Positions 23,447 to 31,129 of a DNA stretch of 32,080 bases are shown in pieces. This stretch comes from Hyphomicrobiaceae bacterium (GTDB taxonomy: Bacteria; Pseudomonadota; Alphaproteobacteria; Rhizobiales; Hyphomicrobiaceae). The translations under genes were made by a program, and so were the position numbers. The stretch lies in contig JAHDXT010000043.1 of assembly GCA_023384095.1 (NCBI GenBank), positions 1 to 32,080 on the forward strand. The letters run 5' to 3'. The notes under the pieces are model-generated. The model did not search any database and was not told the origin of the DNA. It saw only the letters and a list, made by a program, of their open reading frames with translations. Positions within the stretch are counted from its first letter, which is position 1; the number at the start of each line of letters is the position of its first letter.

Positions 23447-24478
23447 TTGCGCAGACAGGCTAATAATTCGGATGCGGGGGCGGAACGCACGGCGCGCGAG
23501 TGGATGCAGATACTCGGCCCTTATCGCGAGCCGAACCAGACGAGGAGCGTGCTCGAGATCGCGATCACGGCAGGACCATTCGTCCTGCTTTGGATCGCGA
23601 GCTGGGCGGCACTCTCGGTGAGCTATTGGCTCAGCCTCGCCATCGCGACGATCGCGGCCGGCTTCCTGGTTCGCCTGTTCATGATTCAGCACGACTGTGG
23701 GCACGGGGCGCTTTTTCGCAAGCGCATCGCCAACGACTGGGTCGGACGCGTGATCGGGGTCGTGACGCTGACGCCCTACGACGTCTGGCGGCGAAATCAC
23801 GCGATTCATCATGCTTCGTCGGGCAATCTGGACCGCCGCGGGATCGGCGACATCCAAACCCTGACGGTCCGCGAGTACCGCGCTCTGCCGCTCTGGCGAC
23901 GGCTCGCCTATCGCATCTACCGCCATCCCGTCGTGATGTTCGGGATCGGGCCCGCCTACCTCTTCATGCTCCAGCATCGTTTGCCGGTCGGCCTCATGCG
24001 CGCAGGATGGCGGCCCTGGATCACCAGCATGGGCACCAACCTCGGCATCGCGCTCGTCGTCATCCTCATGATGTGGCTGGTCGGTGCCGGCACGTTCCTG
24101 CTCGTCCACTTGCCGATCATGCTGCTGGCATCATCGATAGGGGTCTGGCTGTTCTACGTTCAGCACCAGTTCGAGGATACCTTTTGGGCCGAGGGGAGCT
24201 CCTGGAGCCTTCCCGACGCGGCGTTGCAGGGCAGCTCGTACTACGATCTCCCGATGCTGCTGCGCTGGATGACGGCCAACATCGGCATTCACCATGTGCA
24301 CCACCTCTACAGCGGCATCCCCTACTACAGGCTGCCCGAGGTGCTGCGCGACCATCCCGATCTCGCTGCCGTCAGCCGCATGACGCTGACCGAGAGCCTC
24401 CGGTGCGTCCGGCTCCGGCTCTGGGATGAGAGCACACGGCGTCTGGTGTCGTTCCGCGAAGCGCGCCAGCATCGCTAA
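23447..24478 (+). CDS. Fatty-acid desaturase (membrane di-iron type)
   Basis: The 343-residue membrane protein has the three His boxes of acyl-lipid desaturases: HDCGH (82-86), HAIHH (118-122) and HHVHH near 280. These bind two irons that insert a double bond into fatty acyl chains using O2. Hydrophobic helices lie between boxes 1 and 3, and QHQFEDTFW precedes box 3. This combination is closest to delta-12/omega-6-type bacterial desaturases. TTG 23447 has AGGAG nine bases upstream and is preferred; GTG 23414 in frame would add 11 residues without a ribosome site. It would change membrane fluidity, for example in cold. Confidence 0.88.
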   Translation: MRRQANNSDAGAERTAREWMQILGPYREPNQTRSVLEIAITAGPFVLLWIASWAALSVSYWLSLAIATIAAGFLVRLFMIQHDCGHGALFRKRIANDWVGRVIGVVTLTPYDVWRRNHAIHHASSGNLDRRGIGDIQTLTVREYRALPLWRRLAYRIYRHPVVMFGIGPAYLFMLQHRLPVGLMRAGWRPWITSMGTNLGIALVVILMMWLVGAGTFLLVHLPIMLLASSIGVWLFYVQHQFEDTFWAEGSSWSLPDAALQGSSYYDLPMLLRWMTANIGIHHVHHLYSGIPYYRLPEVLRDHPDLAAVSRMTLTESLRCVRLRLWDESTRRLVSFREARQHR

Positions 24479-24482
24479 TGGA

Positions 24483-24575
24483 TTTCCGATCGAGATCGAA
24501 ACAGTTCTCCCCCTCCCCCCGCGTGCGGGGAGAGGGTCGGGGTGAGGGGCAGCCGCGAGCACGGCTCGAATTTCT
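24483..24575 (-). repeat. Dispersed ~100-bp intergenic repeat, copy 2 (inverted)
   Basis: Read on the minus strand this block repeats the one at 21996-22100: CAGAAATTCGAGC, TGCTCGCGGCTGCC, CTCTCCCCGCACGCGGGG, then GTTTCGATCTCGATCGG. It starts five bases after the desaturase stop and may also serve as that gene's transcript end. Confidence 0.8.
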
Positions 24576-24618
24576 GCCCCTCACCCTAACCCTCTCCCCA
24601 TTGAGAATGGGGAGAGGG
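24527..24618. repeat. Nested large hairpins (26-bp and 13-bp stems)
   Basis: The arm at 24527-24552 (GGGGAGAGGG, then GGGGTGAGGGGCAG) pairs with 24574-24599 at 24 of 26 positions. CCCTCTCCCCATT (24590-24602) pairs perfectly with AATGGGGAGAGGG (24606-24618) around a 3-base loop. The two hairpins share an arm and so are mutually exclusive folds. The structure could stop transcription from either side. Confidence 0.75.
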
Positions 24619-24789
24619 TACTTGGACGCTTCAATCTGAACCGGAAAAACACCAGGGCGCAGCCGGGCCAGCTCGCGCATGCTCTGACGCTGGTGGACGC
24701 GGGCTCAGTCGAATCCATGTCGGCGGCGCTCGTGTGATGATCGAGAAATTCGCCAGCGGCAGACGCGGGCGAATATCGGAATCGGGACC

Positions 24790-25272
24790 CTAGCGGGGAC
24801 CGTGCCGCAGCGGTGCGGGCAGGCTTTCGGGAGCCTTGCCGAGCATCTGCGCCGCTGCCAGCATGCCGGCGATGTAGCCGTAAGTGCCGAGCCCGCAGAT
24901 GACGCCCCTGGCGGCGGCCGAGAGGATGGAGTGGCGGTGCACCTCGTCCCGGGCGTGGATGTTGGAGATGTGCACCTCGATGATCGGGCCCTCGAAGATC
25001 CTCAGCGCATCGAGGATGGAAACGGAGGTGAAGGAGAAGCCGGCGGGATTGATGATGATGGCGTCGGCGCGCCCGCGCGCGGCGTGGATCAGGTCGACCA
25101 GGACGCCTTCATGGTTCGACTGATGGAATTCGAGCGACGCACCGAGAAACCCCGCCAGCTCCCGGCAACTCGCCTCGACCGCCGCCAGCGTCGTCGTGCC
25201 GTAGATGTGCGGCTCGCGAATTCCCAGCATGTTGAGGTTCGAGCCATTCAGGATCATGAGCTTCAGTGCCAT
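24790..25272 (-). CDS. Type II 3-dehydroquinate dehydratase-like protein
   Basis: The 160-residue protein has the length and pattern of type II dehydroquinases: Asn12, Arg19 and catalytic Tyr24 (NLNMLGIREPHIYG), QSNHEG (51-56), Asn75 (INPAG), catalytic His101 (EVHISN), Arg108 and GLGTYGY. Canonical enzymes convert 3-dehydroquinate to 3-dehydroshikimate in the shikimate or quinate pathway. Two substrate-contact residues differ: His81 of NPGAYTHTS is Phe81 here (NPAGFSFTS), and Arg112 is His112. It may be a catabolic paralogue or act on another substrate; without the rest of the genome I cannot tell whether it is the only copy. No shikimate genes are adjacent. Confidence 0.82.
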   Translation of the reverse strand: MALKLMILNGSNLNMLGIREPHIYGTTTLAAVEASCRELAGFLGASLEFHQSNHEGVLVDLIHAARGRADAIIINPAGFSFTSVSILDALRIFEGPIIEVHISNIHARDEVHRHSILSAAARGVICGLGTYGYIAGMLAAAQMLGKAPESLPAPLRHGPR

Positions 25273-25328
25273 CGCGCCGGGCTCCCATCACAGTCGCTGC
25301 AGGGCTCAGATAGCACGCCGCGACGAGG

Positions 25329-26099
25329 TTAGGACACGCCTGCGCCCGGGCTCGGCGAGGCGAGCCAGGGCTGCGAGTAGAGCATCCGGTAGACCACATT
25401 GATGGCGAGAAGGGACGCCGGACTGAGCAGCACCAGGGAAACCGCCGCTGCAACGTAGGTCCGCCAGAATGCGACGCCCATGGATGCCCTGAGCGCCTTG
25501 GCCAGCACGCGAGAGTAGTGGACGAGCGCGCCGAGCATCACGAGCAGAATGAACGGAATGCTCATCCCGAGCGTCCCGGACCCGCGGCGCGGAACGCCAT
25601 ACTCCGCGAGGGCGCCGCCGCTGACGAGGCAGATGATCGTGCGGTAGCTGCAGGGGCTCGCCTCGATGTCCTGATAGCTCGCCAGAAAGTCTGCAGTCAG
25701 CAGGGCGAAGATGACAGAGATCATGAAGAGAAGGGCTGCTCCGCCGACATAGAGTGTGGTGCTCAGTGTGCCGACGAACCGGACGTTCGGCGTTAAGAGG
25801 AGCTTCAGAAACACATAGACCGCGACACCACCCAGGAGCGCGACAACGATGGGGAAGGACTGATGCACGAGATCCGAGAACGAGGTGTCGAAGGCAAGGG
25901 AAAAGACGGCCTCGATGGCCAGCACGATCCCGACGCATCCCAGAAAGAACTTGAAGGCTGGTAGAAGGCGGGAGCCCGTGTGGGCTCGAGCCTCGTCGGC
26001 GAAGGCCGAGGGGCGGAACGTTATCCTGGCGGCCGTCGACAGGAGGGAAAGCTTCCGCCTTGCCTGCGCCGTCAGCCAGCCTGCCAAGGTGCTCGGCAT
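25329..26099 (-). CDS. Polytopic membrane protein of unknown function
   Basis: The 256-residue protein has a soluble N-terminal ~45 residues and five to six hydrophobic helices: FFLGCVGIVLAIEAVFSLAF, FPIVVALLGGVAVYVFLKLLL, ALLFMISVIFALLTADFL, IPFILLVMLGALVHYS and TYVAAAVSLVLLSPASLLA. The general shape recalls Yip1-domain-type bacterial proteins, but I see no diagnostic motif. ATG 26099 begins MPSTLAGWLTAQARRKL. It stands alone, between the dehydroquinase-like gene and the metallo-beta-lactamase-fold gene on the same strand. Confidence 0.75.
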   Translation of the reverse strand: MPSTLAGWLTAQARRKLSLLSTAARITFRPSAFADEARAHTGSRLLPAFKFFLGCVGIVLAIEAVFSLAFDTSFSDLVHQSFPIVVALLGGVAVYVFLKLLLTPNVRFVGTLSTTLYVGGAALLFMISVIFALLTADFLASYQDIEASPCSYRTIICLVSGGALAEYGVPRRGSGTLGMSIPFILLVMLGALVHYSRVLAKALRASMGVAFWRTYVAAAVSLVLLSPASLLAINVVYRMLYSQPWLASPSPGAGVS

Positions 26100-26216
26100 C
26101 TTCGTCCCCCAGAGAACGTCCGATTGCCACTTGCGATCGTCACCTGATCTAATACCGGGTCGTCCCCGCGCTTGCCAGTGCGTACGATGCGGGCTTCCTC
26201 AATGCCGGTGATCTAG

Positions 26217-26244
26217 CTTCAGCCGGGCCCATCCCCGGCTGAAG
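26217..26244 (-). terminator. Strong hairpin downstream of the MBL-fold gene
   Basis: CTTCAGCCGGG (26217-26227) and CCCGGCTGAAG (26234-26244) form a perfect 11-bp stem with a 6-base loop. It lies 68 bases after the end of the minus-strand metallo-beta-lactamase-fold gene. No T-run follows on that strand. It probably marks the end of that transcript. Confidence 0.5.
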
Positions 26245-26311
26245 ACTCCCACTGTCGCCAGCGCGGCGCCGGCCTGTGTGACGGCTGATCAGTGCGACGG
26301 CCGCCGGCCTT

Positions 26312-27064
26312 CTAAGCACCTGCGCTCTGGAGCGCGGAGACCTGATCGGAAAAGCGGCGGTCGTAATCATCCGCCAGGGCGTGCAGGGCGGCGGCGCCGT
26401 CGCCCGTGAAGGAGGGGCCGTGCATCAGGGCCAGCGTGCGCGGCGCGAGGCTCGAGAGGCCGCGGATCGTCTTGCCCATGCCGGGGGCGAGGCTTGAATA
26501 CTTGAACAGGTCCTCCGCCGCGACCGCCGGCCCGACGACGTCGCCGTCGGTCAGTGCACGGTCGTCGCCGAGCTGGGTGAAGAGGTCGCCGCACAGCAGC
26601 GTGCGTGTCGACTCCTCGAACATCACGCCGGCGTCCCAGCCGTGCGGCGTGTGCGGCGTGTCGATGAAGCGGACGCGCTTGCCGCCGCCGAGGTCGATCA
26701 CCTCCCCGTCCTGCAGCACGCGCGGGGCGCGGTCGGCGAAGTCGTTGAGCGACACCATGCAGCCGGTCTGGCCGTGCGCGGCCGTGGCCTGCGGCGCCGC
26801 CGCGAGCCATTCGTTCATCGCCCCGCATTCGTCGGCCTCGAAATGCCCGAACCCGATCCAGCGCAGGCGCTCAGGCCGGATGATGCGGCTCAGGGCGTCG
26901 CGGTTGAGCGGAAACATCTTGCGCAGGCCGGTGTGGAACATCAGCGGCTCGTCGCCGAGGACGAGGAACTGGTTGAAGGTGAAGCCGGCGGGCGGCGCGA
27001 TATCCGGCACATAGGTCGAGAGCCGGTAGATGCCGTCGGCGATTTCGCTGATCTTCGTTTCCAT
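26312..27064 (-). CDS. Metallo-beta-lactamase-fold protein (diiron oxygen-sensor-like subgroup)
   Basis: The 250-residue protein has the MBL fold with ligands His74, Glu76 and Asp78 (GHFEADECG), His141 (TPHTPHGWD), Asp160 (LLCGDLF) and His215 (LALMHGP). The H-x-E-x-D motif, instead of the hydrolase H-x-H-x-D-H, is that of flavodiiron proteins and ODP-type oxygen-binding diiron proteins. An O2/NO-linked or redox role is thus more likely than beta-lactam hydrolysis. GGAGAA precedes ATG 27064, so the start is well fixed. No flavodoxin domain is fused. It is divergent from a TetR gene with palindromes in between, and so is the probable target of that regulator. Confidence 0.87.
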   Translation of the reverse strand: METKISEIADGIYRLSTYVPDIAPPAGFTFNQFLVLGDEPLMFHTGLRKMFPLNRDALSRIIRPERLRWIGFGHFEADECGAMNEWLAAAPQATAAHGQTGCMVSLNDFADRAPRVLQDGEVIDLGGGKRVRFIDTPHTPHGWDAGVMFEESTRTLLCGDLFTQLGDDRALTDGDVVGPAVAAEDLFKYSSLAPGMGKTIRGLSSLAPRTLALMHGPSFTGDGAAALHALADDYDRRFSDQVSALQSAGA

Positions 27065-27119
27065 CGTCGTTCTCCGTGGGATGCAGGGGGCTGAGACGCC
27101 ATCCGGCCGCGGCGGGGCG

Positions 27120-27203
27120 GTGGACGTCGTCCACGTTTTCGTGGTACACATGCGTGTAGTGAAACTGGACGAGCCTGTCAATACGGGTGCACACGCCTGT
27201 GCA
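27120..27203. promoter_or_regulatory. Three palindromes between the MBL gene and the TetR gene
   Basis: GTGGACG-T-CGTCCAC (27120-27134) is a perfect palindrome with 7-base arms. TACACATGCGTGTA (27145-27158) is near-perfect. TGCACA-CGCC-TGTGCA (27188-27203) has perfect 6-base arms and ends 11 bases before the TetR start. The spacing and divergent layout suit operators for an autoregulating TetR protein; the GTG/CAC-rich half-sites may be shared. Confidence 0.6.
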
Positions 27204-27214
27204 GTGAATAATTC

Positions 27215-27787
27215 ATGAAGCGGACCTACACCCTGAAGCGTCGCGCCGAGCAGCAGGCGGACACGCGGCGCCGCATCGTCGAGGCCGCGATCGACCTGCA
27301 CGGCAGCGTCGGCCCGGCGTCGACGACGTTCAGCATGGTCGCCGAGCGCGCCGGCGTTCAGCGCCACACGCTCTACGCGCACTTCCCCGACGAGCGCAGT
27401 CTTCACCTTGCCTGCTCGGCGTTGGCGATGGCGCGCGATCCGCTGCCGGATGCGGAGCCCTGGCGCGCGATCGCGGACCGGCGCGAGCGCCTCGTCACCG
27501 GCCTCGCCGCAATCTACGGCTGGTTCGAGCGCAACGCCCGGCTCGCCGCCTGCGTGCTGCGCGACGCCGAGCACCACGCCATCACCCGGGAGATGATCGA
27601 GTTGCGCATGGGGCCGCACATGGCGGCTTATTACGAGGTGCTCCGCGCCGGGCTCACCGACAGGCAGCGCGCGATGCTGGGGCTGGCGCTGAGCTTTTTC
27701 ACGTGGCGGACGCTGGTGCGTGACGGCGGGTTGAAGACACGCGCCGCGGTGGAGGTTCTCGTACAGGCGATCGATTGCGCGAAATGA
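27215..27787 (+). CDS. TetR-family transcriptional regulator
   Basis: The 190-residue protein has a TetR N-terminal HTH at about 15-62: RRRIVEAAIDLHGSVGPASTTFSMVAERAGVQRHTLYAHFPDERSLHLAC. A helical ligand/dimer domain follows (WFERNARLAACVLRDAEHH, LGLALSFFTWRTLV). ATG 27215 begins MKRTYTLKRRAEQQ, a basic arm common in the family. The ligand is unknown. It is divergent from the diiron MBL-fold gene and probably represses both genes through the palindromes between them. Confidence 0.92.
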   Translation: MKRTYTLKRRAEQQADTRRRIVEAAIDLHGSVGPASTTFSMVAERAGVQRHTLYAHFPDERSLHLACSALAMARDPLPDAEPWRAIADRRERLVTGLAAIYGWFERNARLAACVLRDAEHHAITREMIELRMGPHMAAYYEVLRAGLTDRQRAMLGLALSFFTWRTLVRDGGLKTRAAVEVLVQAIDCAK

Positions 27788-27893
27788 GGGCTGATGCGCG
27801 GCGCAAGCTCAGGCGCAGCGGGTGTAAACGACAATCGGTTCGCGGCCTGTCCGCCGGCGCGCCTGCGTCCGTCGCTCGGGATCGCTCCGGGGC

Positions 27894-28310
27894 TCACCAG
27901 CGCGGGCCGATATAGGGCGGATACCAGCGCGCGTCCGCGCATCTCTCCCCATCCCAGTACCGGAACACGCCGCAACTCGACGGGCGTGGGGGCGGCAGCC
28001 ATTCGTAGGCGGGCGGGCCGTAGCTGGCCGACGGCCGCCAGGGTTGCCTGTAGACGGGGGCGGGGGGCGGCAAGGGCGCCGGCGCATAGTGGGGCGGCGA
28101 TACGTAATAGGACCCGTCGTCCTCGTCGCTTTCGTCGTCCTCGTCGTAATCGCGATAATGACGATAGCCGGGGCGCTCGGCCCAATCGCCCACATACCGA
28201 CGCTGAATGCCCTCACCGGCAAAATGCCCGGCATCCGCAGGCGCGACAATCGACGTGAAGGCCAGACCGAGAACGGACACCAGTAGAACCTTGGGAACAC
28301 GCGTGCGCAT
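27894..28310 (-). CDS. Small secreted Tyr/Pro-rich protein of unknown function
   Basis: The 138-residue protein has a signal peptide (MRTRVPKVLLVSVLGLAFTSIVAPADA, then GHFAGEG). It continues with an acidic run (DYDEDDESDEDDGSYY), a Pro/Tyr-rich middle (HYAPAPLPPPAPVYRQPWRP) and an end with two Cys (SCGVFRYWDGERCADARW, then YPPYIGPRW). GGAG lies seven bases before ATG 28310. I do not know the family's function; small proteins ending in such a Cys-paired, Trp-rich motif are common in Hyphomicrobiales envelopes. It converges with the TetR gene. Confidence 0.72.
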   Translation of the reverse strand: MRTRVPKVLLVSVLGLAFTSIVAPADAGHFAGEGIQRRYVGDWAERPGYRHYRDYDEDDESDEDDGSYYVSPPHYAPAPLPPPAPVYRQPWRPSASYGPPAYEWLPPPRPSSCGVFRYWDGERCADARWYPPYIGPRW

Positions 28311-28558
28311 CACCAACTCCGATCTCCCGGCACGCGCAGCATACTGCTCAGACTGCTGCCGAGTCTCGAATAATTTCTAGACGGAGCAATGCGGCAGGGC
28401 CGGAATCGTTCCCTTTCCTCGCCAGCGCCGAGATGCGGTTGCTGCAACTCGCGCAGGACATGCCGGGCGACGGTGATGAATCGTCGTGTAGCCCGTAAGG
28501 ATCGACGGTGCTGCCCGACGTCGAGCGTCTTTCTCGCGCCGTTGCCAGCGGCTAGTGT

Positions 28559-28577
28559 CGCGAACCCCAGGTTCGCG
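28559..28577 (+). promoter_or_regulatory. Hairpin just upstream of the beta-helix protein start
   Basis: CGCGAAC (28559-28565) and GTTCGCG (28571-28577) form a 7-bp stem with a CCCAG loop, ending 17 bases before ATG 28595. The gene has no clear ribosome site. The hairpin could be an operator or shape the translation-start region. Confidence 0.4.
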
Positions 28578-28594
28578 TACGCCGGTTCACGCCC

Positions 28595-31129
28595 ATGACG
28601 GATCAAATGCAGATCGCGCCGCCGACACTGTCTCCGTCCGAAGAGATCCTCGTCTCCGCCGTCCTCGCCGGCCAGCGCGCAAGCCTCGGTGGGCAGAGCA
28701 TCCGCGCGTCCTTCCTGCGTGAGCTCGCGAACGAGATCCGGACCGAGTGGCCGCTGCCGCCCGCCGGCATTCACGTCGGCGACGCCGTGATCGAGGGGCC
28801 GCTCGACCTCGAAGGCTGCACCATCGCGAAGCCGCTGGTGCTCGAGAGCTGCCGGCTCACGGCGGCGGGCAGCGAGGAGGGCGCGGTGCGCCTCAGGGAT
28901 GCCAGCGTCAAGCGCATCGCCCTCTACGACTGCACGATCGCGGGCGCGCTCCGGGCCGACCGGGCACACATCGAGACGGCCTTCTTTCTGACCGGCAGCA
29001 CGCTCGAAGGTCCGCTGCGGCTGCGCGGCGCCAGCATCGGCGAGGCGTTCGCCATGGACCGCGTCACGATCGGCAAGGCCGGCGACACGGCCATACTCGC
29101 AGACGGGCTGCGCCTCGGCGGCCCATGGATCCTCCGCGAGGCGACGATCAATGGTGCCGTCCGCCTCGCCGGCGCACGCATCGCCGGCGCCCTGCTGTGG
29201 GAGGATTCCCGCCTGAAGCAACCCGGCGTGGCGGTCGACGCCGAGGGAGCCGTCTGCGAGGGGGCCTGGATCCTGCGCCGCGCCCATATCACCGGCTCCG
29301 TGCGCTTCCGTGGCAGCACGCTCAAGTCCGTTGACGCGCAGAACCTGCAGCTCGATGCCGCCGCGGAAGGTCTCAACGGCCGCGGCGCGGACATCGGCGG
29401 GGATTTCGTGATCGACGGCGCGCGGCTGACCGGCGGCGTGCGGCTGAGCCGCGCCCATATCGCCGGAGAATTCTCGGGCCGCGGCGCGGCGATCGAAGGC
29501 CCCGGCGCCGAGTGGGGGCTCTCGGCGGCGGGCCTGGTGGTCGATCAGGGCGTAGTGCTGGCCGGCGCCAAGGTCAAGGGCGGCATCTCGATCGCCGGCG
29601 CGCGCATCGGCGCCGGCCTGACGGCGAGCAGCATCCAGATCGACGGCCAGGGCCGGGCCATCGAGGCCGACGTCATGCGCGTCGGCGGCAACTGGGTCAT
29701 GCGGGGAGCGACGATCAAGGGCAGCGTCCGCTTCGCCGGGGCGGAGATCGAGGGCCAGGTCGCCTTCACGGAAAGCCGCATCGAAGGCAACGGCGACCTG
29801 GCCATCAGGGCCGACGGCGCCAGCATCCGTGGCGGCTGGTTCATGGGCCGCGCCGACATCAAGGGTCTCGTCCGGCTGCCGTCGGCGCGGCTCGGCAACG
29901 AGATGCGGCTGCGGGCGACGCGGCTCGAGGTGATGAACGGACCGGCCCTGCTGGCGAGCGGCGTCAGGATCGCGCGCGAGCTCGTCCTCGACGGCGGCTT
30001 CGCGACCTCGGGCGGCGTCGTTCTCGACCATGGCGAGATCGAGGGCGCGGTGCACCTGTCGGGCAGCCGCATCCGCTCGGCGGCGCTGGCGCGTGGCGGC
30101 TCCTCGCGGCGCGGCTCATACGACGAGGTGCTCGATGCGCGCTACGACGAGACGGCGCTGAGCCTCGTCGACGCCCGCATCGACCGGCTCGTCATGCCCG
30201 ATTGCGAGGCCGACCGGCCGGGCGGTATCGTCGACCTGTCGCGGGCGCACGTCGGCAGCTACGAGGACTGGGCGGCCGCCTGGCCGCCGCCGCTCGGCAA
30301 GCCTCGCCGGCGCGGCCACAGCGCCGACGGCCGCGACATCGACCATCTCGTGCTCGACGGGCTCGTCTACGATCACCTCGCCAACCCGACGGGCGTCGGC
30401 GTGCCGAAAGGTCCGGGTGCGCCGGCCGATCGCCATGTCGAGGACGGCACGGCGCGCATGCGCACGCGCTGGCTCGGAGCGCAATCGCCACACGATCTTT
30501 CTACTCACTTTCGACCGCAGCCCTGGGTTCAGCTCGCCCGCAGGCTCGCGGCGCAGGGCTATCACGAGGACTCGCGCGAGGTCGCCATCGCCCGCCGCCG
30601 CAGCCATCGCAAGAGTGCCTCGGCTTCCCGGTCGGCGAAGCTGCAGGGCTGGTTCCTGGACGTATTCGCGCTCTACGGGTTCAACCCCTGGCGGACAGTC
30701 GTCTGGATGCTGCTGCTCGTGGCGCTGTTCGCGGGCGTCTGGGCCTGGGCCGGGCAAGGCTGCGCGCGGCCCGACTGCAAGGACGAGGGCGTGTTCGTGA
30801 TGGCGCTGAAGGGCGACTTCGGCCAGGACGACGGCAGGTCGGAGCGGAGCTACCCCGGCTTCGACGCGCTCGCCTACTCGCTCGACGCCTTCCTGCCGTT
30901 CGTCGACCTCGGCTACGAGAACCACTGGCGGCCGAACGTCGGCTACGGGCCGCTGGGTGAGCTGGTGCTGCCCGGCATCGCGGGGCATCGGCCCTGGCGC
31001 GTTACCGTCAGCGTCGGCGGGCTGCTCTATTCCCTCTACGTGCTCGAGGTGCTGCTCGGCCTGGTGCTCACCTCGCTGGCGGTGACGGGATTCACGGGCC
31101 TGCTCAAGGGCGAGGACGAGCCCCGCTGA
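28595..31129 (+). CDS. Large beta-helix repeat protein with C-terminal two-helix membrane domain
   Basis: The 844-residue protein has a short helical N-terminus (SPSEEILVSAVLAGQRA) and then ~500 residues of imperfect ~20-residue repeats, such as INGAVRLAGARIAGALLWE, ITGSVRFRGSTLKS and IKGSVRFAGAEIEGQVAFTE. This periodic pattern of small and hydrophobic residues predicts a right-handed beta-helix. A basic linker (residues 565-690, with RRRSHRKSASASRSAK) leads to a membrane helix near 699-720 (VVWMLLLVALFAGVWAWAG), a Cys pair (CARPDC), a conserved-looking YSLDAFLPFVDLGYENHW near 757-777, and a last helix near 805-832. The helices may flank a re-entrant loop, as in small channels, but no known selectivity filter is seen. 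There is no signal peptide, so the helix is likely cytoplasmic. Confidence 0.82.
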   Translation: MTDQMQIAPPTLSPSEEILVSAVLAGQRASLGGQSIRASFLRELANEIRTEWPLPPAGIHVGDAVIEGPLDLEGCTIAKPLVLESCRLTAAGSEEGAVRLRDASVKRIALYDCTIAGALRADRAHIETAFFLTGSTLEGPLRLRGASIGEAFAMDRVTIGKAGDTAILADGLRLGGPWILREATINGAVRLAGARIAGALLWEDSRLKQPGVAVDAEGAVCEGAWILRRAHITGSVRFRGSTLKSVDAQNLQLDAAAEGLNGRGADIGGDFVIDGARLTGGVRLSRAHIAGEFSGRGAAIEGPGAEWGLSAAGLVVDQGVVLAGAKVKGGISIAGARIGAGLTASSIQIDGQGRAIEADVMRVGGNWVMRGATIKGSVRFAGAEIEGQVAFTESRIEGNGDLAIRADGASIRGGWFMGRADIKGLVRLPSARLGNEMRLRATRLEVMNGPALLASGVRIARELVLDGGFATSGGVVLDHGEIEGAVHLSGSRIRSAALARGGSSRRGSYDEVLDARYDETALSLVDARIDRLVMPDCEADRPGGIVDLSRAHVGSYEDWAAAWPPPLGKPRRRGHSADGRDIDHLVLDGLVYDHLANPTGVGVPKGPGAPADRHVEDGTARMRTRWLGAQSPHDLSTHFRPQPWVQLARRLAAQGYHEDSREVAIARRRSHRKSASASRSAKLQGWFLDVFALYGFNPWRTVVWMLLLVALFAGVWAWAGQGCARPDCKDEGVFVMALKGDFGQDDGRSERSYPGFDALAYSLDAFLPFVDLGYENHWRPNVGYGPLGELVLPGIAGHRPWRVTVSVGGLLYSLYVLEVLLGLVLTSLAVTGFTGLLKGEDEPR

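Larger units (their letters stand above)
24479..24789. other. Repeat-filled intergenic region
   Basis: These 311 bases between the desaturase (plus) and the dehydroquinase-like gene (minus) are dominated by the inverted repeat copy and two large hairpins up to 24618. The remaining ~170 bases show no gene or clear signal. Confidence 0.5.

Noticed and set aside
23159-24109. A 316-codon minus-strand open frame opposite the desaturase
   Set aside because: The plus strand encodes all three His boxes of a desaturase. The antisense product is charged, low in hydrophobic order and matches nothing.
28310-30055. A long minus-strand open frame (581 codons) opposite the beta-helix gene
   Set aside because: It is antisense to a clearly repetitive, family-like plus-strand protein. 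Its translation is rich in Ala, Arg, Asp and His without domains, as expected for a GC-rich shadow frame.
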